64,000 bases of DNA from Trichosphaerium sp. ATCC 40318. Lineage: Eukaryota; Discosea; Flabellinia; Trichosidae. This document shows, piece by piece, positions 57,323 to 64,000 of the stretch (the stretch's first letter is position 1; every line of letters starts with the position of its first letter). The position numbers were made by a program, and so were the translations under genes. The stretch spans positions 543,501 through 607,500 of the forward strand of contig JALMLS010000304.1 of NCBI GenBank assembly GCA_038496445.1, given 5' to 3'. The notes under the pieces are model-generated. The model made no database searches. It saw only the letters and a program-made list of their open reading frames with translations, and was not told the DNA's origin.

Positions 57323-57742
57323 TGCGAGGTTAGTTCTGTGTGTATCAATTCAACCTATTAGCGAGAAATAAGAGGCTTGTTGATTCTTTGTTTGTCAAAT
57401 CAAGTTGGTTAGCGCCGAAGTCTTCGCATTTTATCAATAACCAGCACAATAGCGATTAAATAGAGTAAAAAGGTTGTTTGAGGAGTTATTAGCTTCTCCA
57501 GCGGATCAAGGGCAGGCCTTTGTAGAAAGGCGTACAACACATTTTCTCTGCTTAATTTATCGCATACTGGTTATTACAGAAGTGTTTTAAGCCTCGACGC
57601 TTTTTTAAACGTAAACTAGTTAGCGTGCGTACCAGTGTGTGACGACGTGGATCTTACTAGATGATTCAAATAGAACTCAACGAGCTAATTTTGAATTTAT
57701 TGTGCGAAGTTTAAAACTCAATTCTGGTTTAGTCAAATTAAC
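57323..57742. promoter_or_regulatory. Divergent promoter region of the SH2 kinase and an unknown gene
   Basis: About 420 bp separate divergent start codons. It is AT-rich. An open frame beginning at 57639 does not show a recognisable domain. Confidence 0.4.
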
Positions 57743-59132
57743 ATGTCTGATGCTGAGCAACAGTCAAGCGACCATGAGGATCTCGAAGAGCGTTTACACC
57801 ACTCGGACAGCGAACTTACAGCAAATCGAGCGTCCTTGGGTAAGAAAAACCACGTCTGCTACCTCTTACACGTATAGATGTACCTACTACTGAAATACAG
57901 CTAAGTGACGACAAACCAGTAATTTTCAAAACGCCACGAGCAATTGATGATGACAGCTTCCTCACCCCGCGTATGTCTCGCTATTGAAGTGTTAAACATT
58001 CACTTTGTTAACATCCAATTAAAGAAAGGGGTACAAAGCACCAATGGTTGCAACACTCTGACAATGAGTCCACGTCCAGCAAAATGTCGTCAGAGGCAAC
58101 GTCTGACCTGGAATCCGAAACAAGTGGAGAAGAAGTGGGCTACAACTTTCTTGATTTCTCTAGATTACATGGTAAGCACGGAGCAGGTACTTCATTCAAG
58201 GTTTTTGCCGTTACGACATTATGGTAAAGTACAAGTAGCGTATGATCCAGGCACAGATACTTTTAGATCACCGTATAGACCTCCCAGAGCTAATACATTA
58301 AAAATGTTAAATAGTAAGTTGACAAGTCTTTTTGATTAGAAGCTCACAAAGATTAGCTTTGCCTGATCCATATCCATCTCCTCCACGTATATCTTCACTC
58401 ACTAAGAGTACGCAGTATTCCTTTCGCTTTTGAGTCTTACCTTGTTTGAAGCTTCTACACAAAGAGACTTTGATAAACATGTACTCCAACGATACAAGTA
58501 CAAACAATGGGAAAAATTTTTACCACAATACAATGAAATGATCGCACTGTTCGATTACGAGGGCGCACAAGCTGTTGTGAAGATGTTAAAGAAAGAACTC
58601 AAGCGAGTTAAAGTGCGAGAAATATACAAACTTACTAGTACGAGAATTTTGTGCACTACCTTGTGCTTACTCTGCCTACTAGTGCCTGGGTTTGGCTTGG
58701 ATCTCAAGCATACCATATCTGGATTGATTCCTCAGGATAAAGTGACAGATATTGTGGAACATCAATACGCAATGTACTATTTATGTGACTGAGTAATGTT
58801 ACTGTACTGAGTAGTGTTTAACACTTGGTAGATACAAATCATTTCTAATAACCCACCAACAAGTCGATCGTTTTATAGATTATGGTGAACGTTTGTTCGT
58901 CCAAATGACAAATAGCATTAGAGTGCATGTGATCCAACTTAAAGAAATGCAGGAGGATATGAAATATGTAGAAAAGAAAATAAGGTTTGTCATTCATTTG
59001 CTTTCAAACAAACTGATATTCGGAAATAGGACATTACAATTTCTTTTGAAGACTTACTTCCCAGCAACAGATGCCATTGAAATGAATGGTTATGACAGTG
59101 TAAGGGATCGTAGAGGTACTACACATTGGTAA
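57743..59132 (+). CDS. Unknown acidic/coiled protein, possibly with a membrane segment
   Basis: ATG 57743 gives MSDAEQQSSDHEDLEERLHH, then, after short introns, EIQLSDDKPVIFKTPRAIDD. The next exon has SDNESTSSKMSSEATSDLES with VGYNFLDFSRLHG. Further exons read YDPGTDTFRSPYRPPRANTL and LALPDPYPSPPRISSL. A charged helical stretch follows (FDKHVLQRYKYKQWEKFL, FDYEGAQAVVKMLKKELK). After 58640 one frame has a hydrophobic stretch (TLCLLCLLVPGFGLDLKHTI), then FVQMTNSIRVHVIQLKEMQE with an amphipathic helix. The 3' structure from 58790 is uncertain. No family was recognised. Confidence 0.4.
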
Positions 59133-59261
59133 TACATACCAATTAAAGCAGTGTAAAGTAGTGTAAATTATAATAAAAACAATTAAGTTTATTTGAGAAA
59201 AAATTGAGTTTTGGGCTGTAACTCATTAAAATTGTGTCAAATGCGCTTTTTTTGAAACTAA
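59133..59261. other. Short spacer between convergent genes
   Basis: AT-rich 3' sequence only. It includes an AATAAAA-like signal around 59172 on the plus strand, which may end the unknown upstream gene. Confidence 0.35.
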
Positions 59262-60566
59262 TTAATCGTCGAAAGTAAGAGAAGGCTTGACCTTAGCATC
59301 CTTTTCGTACAAGCGGTGAATTTTTAGTCCATCTTTTGACTCTCCAGCTTTTGCAGTATGATCTACTGGACAACCTCCGGCTGCCTTTGGCTTTGCCTTG
59401 TGGTCTACAGGACATCCTCCGTTAGATTTAGGCATTGATTTATGATCTACAGGGCAACCGCCCATAGCGCTAGGTTGGAATAGGACCTTGGTGAAGTTTT
59501 AGCTTTGGTTTCAACCTTTTTACTCGTACAGGTTTTGGTTCCTCGCCTGGTTTATCTGGTTCACCGTATCCGGCTTTTACGAGATGTGCGCGTTGCCATT
59601 TCAATACGGCAAAAAAATCTTTGTGAATGTCTTGCATCTACAGCAACATTAGATGACGTTCTGTTGGCAAAAAAAATTGCATCACACTTACCTTAGCACG
59701 GTGCTTCATGCTGTTAGGGTTAGCGACCATGTTATGCTCTACAAAATCCATATCTTTTTTCAACTCCTCTGTAATTATTTTTTTCCTATCATTGTCATCA
59801 GGGTATTTCTCTAGCGCTTTCAATTGCACTTCAATCATTTTCTACAAAAACAAATGTAAGAAAGAAAAAAAATGTTACGCGTGTTTCTTGCCTTGTGTAT
59901 TTTATGAAATTCTTGTAGTCTGCCGTCTAAACTTGCTTGGAAAAAGTCTTGCGATTCTTGCAGATTGTAGGTGATTTCATCGAGACCACGCTTGTAAATT
60001 CTGTATGTTTCTGGGGTTATTTCTTTCTCCTCTAATTTGTCAACTTGTGCGTCTGGGTAAAGTTCTAGGATGTATTTTCCGAGTTGCGACTAAGTAAAAA
60101 AGTGAACCCACTTACAACTTGACAAAACAGCGAATGACGCTCGCTTCGTGTATGCTACGCGTACCTCGAGCCAATGAACAGATTCAACAATCTTTAAAGA
60201 CCATTTGTAAAGTTTTTCCGTATCGACGATTCGTTTCTCGCTTTGTGGCTTGTAGTCACCTAGCTTCTTTAATTCGTCCTTGATTCCGTCAATGTAGTCT
60301 TGTTTTCTTGGATGGAAAGCTGGGAAATCTTCGAGGCTTTTTAGTTGTTCGAGCATCATCCTCTCATCTGTGAGCATTCTTTCAGCGTCTGCCTTGAAAA
60401 TTTCTAGATTCATCTTTTTCGTCTTTGAGCCCTTCTCGTAGAAGCGCACCATGATGTGCATTACACGCTTGAGCCTTTTGTATTCTTGTTTTGATGGCAC
60501 ATCAGGGAAGTCATGGTCTGGTTCAAACACGTAGTTTATCAAGTCTTCAACGTTTTCGACGTCCAT
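59262..60566 (-). CDS. Helical protein of unknown function with triple CPVDH repeat
   Basis: ATG 60566 starts MDVENVEDLINYVFEPDHDF. Four exons of charged helices follow (KRVMHIMVRFYEKGSK, FPAFHPRKQDYIDGIKDELK, SQLGKYILELYPDAQ, IEVQLKALEKYPDDNDRKK, FFAVLKWQRAHLVKAGYG). A final intron of about 46 nt joins a short tail containing GGCPVDHKSMPKSN, GGCPVDHKAKPKAA and GGCPVDHTAK, ending KVKPSLTFDD at 59262. The Cys-Pro dipeptides resemble heme-regulatory CP motifs, as in cytochrome c heme lyase. The helical part is not recognised. Cytosolic or mitochondrial location is unclear. Confidence 0.55.
59348..59465 (-). repeat. Three tandem GGCPVDHK units
   Basis: Three copies of GGCPVDH[KT] with 6-7-residue linkers (SMPKSN, AKPKAA) are encoded by slightly different codons. 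Confidence 0.9.
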
Positions 60567-60688
60567 TGTTTATGTGGGTGTTGTGTTGAGTTTACGGTCT
60601 CGTTAAGCAAAAGGCTTGACTTATTTCGTAACTCAACACGCGAGTGTATTTTGCTCTTTTGAACCTGGCGAGCGCAAAAAGCGCGTAC
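60567..60688. promoter_or_regulatory. Compact divergent promoter
   Basis: Only about 122 bp separate the starts of the CPVDH-repeat gene (minus) and the RGS-DUF547 gene (plus). Confidence 0.45.
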
Positions 60689-63600
60689 ATGGCGAAGCTG
60701 CAGTCGAGTTTGGAAAGGTTTGACAATACGGCTGGTGAGTACGAAAACGTCAAAGGCCAAATTAATAAGGTACGTATGGGCTACTTGGTGTATAATTATT
60801 GTGCATTTATATTGTAATATTTTCCAACAAACCTATCACTGACTGTTATAGATATTAAACAACACGGAACGATACTTAGATGCTCTAGATGGTTAGTGAA
60901 CGTAACAAAAGGGATAGATTTATTTATTTACGTTATTATTAGCTTTGCAACTTTGTCACAGCAGCTTATTCAATTCAGTGCGTACCAGAGAGTATTAAAA
61001 TAGCAACGCAAAAATTATTAATCACTTTTCAGATGTGTAGACTCCATGATATGGTGGAAAGTCGTATGGGAGAGGAACTAATAGTACAATTACGCGAATT
61101 GCAACTTACGGCACAAATGGTAAACCGTAAAAAGGTACTGTGGCATATCAATCTAATTTAATGACAAATTCGTTTTGTTTTAGTACAGAAATATGTGTGC
61201 TGTTTTCTCAGTTGCTCGTTCACAATACAGGGCACAAATAGATAAAGTAGAGGTAATCTACAGTTTATTTTAAACTGAAATATTTACAAATTTTAACCAA
61301 AAAAAAGGAGTTGATAAAACAGCGTAATGAAACACTAGAAGAGTGGGCTTTACGAAGTAACAAGATGGCCAAGTACGCAATTATCTGTATTTTGACGTTC
61401 TAAAGCTTTCAAAAGACCTGTTCGGGCCAATTTGACAAGCTCTGTTTCTGCAAAAATGCATCGTATCATCGATAGCAACTTTAATGATTATGAATCAAAA
61501 AACGAGGCTACTATGGAAGCGATGAGGCTGTTTGCTGATCAAGGTTCAGATCCATATGATGACGTGTTTCTAGCTGTACGTTAATACAATATGCATTCCA
61601 TAAGTGATTACTATTATAGTGGTTACGTGTACAACTCCCTGAGCATGATGGAACTAAATCCATTGAAGAAAATAAAATGAAGGATGTTTGTACCTCTACT
61701 ATGGAAATAATGAAGCAGTATGAGGTTAGATAAAAGTGAATTGTCACACTTTCGCTTTCCCTAACATCGAGTATTAGCAACGAAGAAATAAAGTGCTTAC
61801 AACAAAGTTAGAAGATTATACATTAGAAGATTTACTTGCTTCTGATCTACGTACGTACTCTTATTTTTATATGTCGAACTACGTTCCTTAGTTAATTGGC
61901 TTGATAGCACTGGCATACTTTAAGAAATTTTGTAAGCGACTGCTAACCATTGAGATTGTTGAGTTCCTTATTGCTGTTAACAAGTATCGTTTATCCGATA
62001 GTGAACTTCGTGTTACGTTGGCTCCATCTATATACGACCGATTTGTTTCTGAAGGTAAAGTTATTGGAGTTTAAAGATTATCGCTTATTTCATTTGCCTC
62101 AGGAGCTGCGGAGCAAGTCAACTTACCGTTTTCGATTTCAAAAGAGTTGCAACAAAAACGTGACAGTGGCTGTACAGATGTTGATTTTTTCAAAACAGCA
62201 GAGGAATCTCTTATACGTACTCTTAAAGAAAATGATCTTGTGTGCAGATTCAATCAAAGTATTGAAGCAAACACTTTAAAACAAAGGCAAGTTTGGTTTT
62301 TGTAATGGAGACTAACTCATTTATTGCAGGCTGAAAGGTCACACTGCTTCTTTACAATATAAGCCCAAACCGGATGGTAAAAAAGTGAGAAAGGTTGAGC
62401 GTATATTTGGTGCGTTTATAACAGTGTGGATGTTGGTTTTAGTTCCTAACTGTTGATAAAAAGGAACAAAGCGATCCGAGTTGCCTGTTCATAGTTTACG
62501 AGGCAGAACAAAGAGCGGGGAAGCAAAGTCAGATGAGACCAAGTCTATTTCAATGCTATCAAAGATTAAACAAAAAGGATCTAAGGAATTTGGCTTAGGC
62601 CAGTCACGCAAGTACAAACGCAGTAACTCTTTAAAGATCGAAGGAGAAAAAAAAGTTCGAGTATGAGATCAACAATTTTGTTATGATTCCTCTTCTGTGC
62701 TAATATCCTAGTGATATAGTTAGCTTCAAGTTTATCTTCTACACCTAGCGCTTTGATGATTGCAGGATTAGTGTCGAAAGGCACATTAAACAAAAAGAGG
62801 GTTTGTAGATGTACTTGGCACTAGTTTATTTTAATTTGTATTTTTAGGCAGTTGTAGCTGGATTAAATATGAAAACTGCCACAAATAGTAAGAAGAAGAG
62901 AAGTGCATTGTCAATAGCATATAGATTAGCTGAGGTAAGTCGTTTTATATTTTGTATTTACCTTTCATTAAAACACGCTGTAGTCTATTATTGCGCTATT
63001 TAAGAAATATGCTCCTTTGGATACACCGGCAGCTTTCTCTACGTTAGCACAAGGTAAGTTACTTACTTGAAATAAAATCATGTAAATGGCCATTGTAGAT
63101 CCAGCTTATAAAAAATTTGAGAGTAATACAGCTCTCTTACGGACGGTATGAAAGGTTTTAAGCTATTCTCACCATATTTTAGATAAACGTCACTAGTTTA
63201 AATGAGCGGGAAAGATTGACTTTTTTGTAAATATTTACACTGTACTTAACATGCATACGCATGTCGAACAAGGGCCACCACCTATAAATAACAAAGAGGT
63301 AAGTGCTATCACTTTGGACTATTTATAACAATTTCCTAGGCTTGTGAAGAGTGGTTTGCGAGAGCTTCTTACAGGTAACTACGGCTTTTGTTAAAAACAA
63401 GATAACAGTCACGCATTGGTCTAATTGGGCTAATCACTCCTAGAATTGGTCCTTTCAAGATACCATTTACACTTAGAGAAATTAACTTTGCAGTATTACG
63501 TGCTAATATGCCACGCCCGTCTTTTGTTGGTACATTGCAATTCAATTATTAGTCCTTATTGTTCGTAGACAAGAGGTTAGGGCCAAATGCAAACACTAAA

Positions 63601-64000
63601 GTTTCTCCATTTCACACGTATGTGCGGTTCCCAAAAGATGATGAGAGAAAGCTAGTGAGTTTAAAGGGCACATATCCATCATTGGTTTTCACTATGGCCA
63701 ACTTGGAGCTCTCAAGTGGCATCCCTAGAGCTTATAAATTTTCTTGTGTTGAAAAAGCAATGAATGAAGCTGCAACTGTGTTTTTACAAGCGCAAGTAAA
63801 CATAAATACAAAAGGAAAGACAGTTGAAGTAAGTGCACAAACTACCCTTTTTTTTTTTCGGCTATTTTTTATGCAAAGATTTTAATTTTAAGCCACCAAA
63901 TACGTTTATTGTCTTGTTTTTTTTTCTGTTTTCACGTGTTGGATGATAATCCCAAACAAATTCTCGTTATTTTCTTGATTTTTCTAGTAACACTCGTTTT
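60689..64000 (+). CDS. Coiled-coil/BAR-like, RGS and DUF547 domain protein (3' end outside window)
   Basis: ATG 60689 opens MAKLQSSLERFDNTAGEYEN, then VKGQINK and coiled-coil exons (MCRLHDMVESRMGEELIVQL, AVFSVARSQYRAQIDK, QRNETLEEWALRSNKMA) that look like a BAR-type helical bundle. The RGS domain (about 61910-62290) reads YFKKFCKRLLTIEIVEFLIA, then IYDRFVSEG, VDFFKTAEESLIRTLKEND and LVCRFNQS. A basic linker follows. The DUF547-type domain begins about 63180: SLNERERLTFF/FVNIYTVLNMHTHVEQGPPP, then IGPFKIPFTLREINFAVLRA and FHTYVRFPKDDERK. Introns are phase-compatible throughout, including KKVR|LASS at 62650-62720. RGS domains speed GTP hydrolysis on G-alpha subunits; the role of DUF547 is not known. 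Confidence 0.75.

Overview
This is a gene-dense nuclear region of a eukaryotic microbe. The coding sequences are broken by many short introns (mostly about 26-60 nt). Donors are very often GTACGT or GTAAGT, and a CTAAC-like branch motif usually sits just before the TAG or CAG acceptor. The standard genetic code fits: TAA, TAG and TGA all act as stops. No tRNA, rRNA, bacterial operon, CRISPR array or transposon was seen. The gene set includes an SH2-bearing TKL kinase, a kelch-LisH-RasGEF, a THH1/TOM1-type membrane protein, tectonin repeats, an RGS-DUF547 protein, and a lone EgtD methyltransferase. It suggests a free-living or amoeboid/heterotrophic protist, for example an amoebozoan or another lineage with a Dictyostelium-like signalling repertoire. 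The exact lineage cannot be fixed from the sequence alone.

Layout. 1-812: 3' end of an M1 aminopeptidase. 905-2976: P-loop TTD14-like protein. 3056-4740: CinA-C/NMNAT-fold fusion. About 4990-7239: beta-helix surface protein. 7526-8180: NPC2-like lipid-binding protein. 8886-10630: acid lipase. About 10850-11280: GST remnant. 11288-12053: GST. About 12245-12589: tiny candidate gene head to head with an ADP/ATP carrier (12594-13886). 14396-16168: ADP-ribosylglycohydrolase. 16359-21451: EH-domain endocytic scaffold. 21614-22481: NDUFAF2/NDUFA12-like. 22850-27094: kelch-LisH-RasGEF. 27321-28709: THH1/TOM1-like. About 28775-29041: candidate Pol III ncRNA. 29749-31240: EgtD. 31634-about 33023: repeat protein. 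33462-34957: tRNA dimethylallyltransferase. 35095-36278: EB1. 36534-36960: small coiled-coil protein. 37284-42075: ATAD2-like AAA-bromodomain-PHD protein. 42294-44771: repeat protein of the same new family, with a nuclease-like C-terminus. 45354-48379: poly-Ser/Lys-Asp/tectonin protein. 48535-51503: secreted Cys-rich vWD-like protein. 51655-53184: SNAPC3. 53274-54587: PH protein with tyrosine motifs. 55066-57322: SH2 kinase. 57743-about 59132: unknown protein. 59262-60566: protein with CPVDHK repeats. 60689 to the window end: RGS-DUF547 protein.

Functional themes are membrane traffic and lipid handling (EH scaffold, NPC2-like, lipase), signalling (SH2 kinase beside a possible phosphotyrosine docking protein, RasGEF, RGS), the cytoskeleton (EB1), chromatin and transcription (ATAD2, SNAPC3) and mitochondria (ADP/ATP carrier, complex I factor). 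The strongest candidates for something undescribed are the two proteins built from a WY/YPxxxW repeat (one ending in a restriction-endonuclease-like domain), the PH/tyrosine-motif protein next to the SH2 kinase, and the extreme low-complexity tectonin protein. All exon structures were joined by eye, so internal boundaries are approximate.
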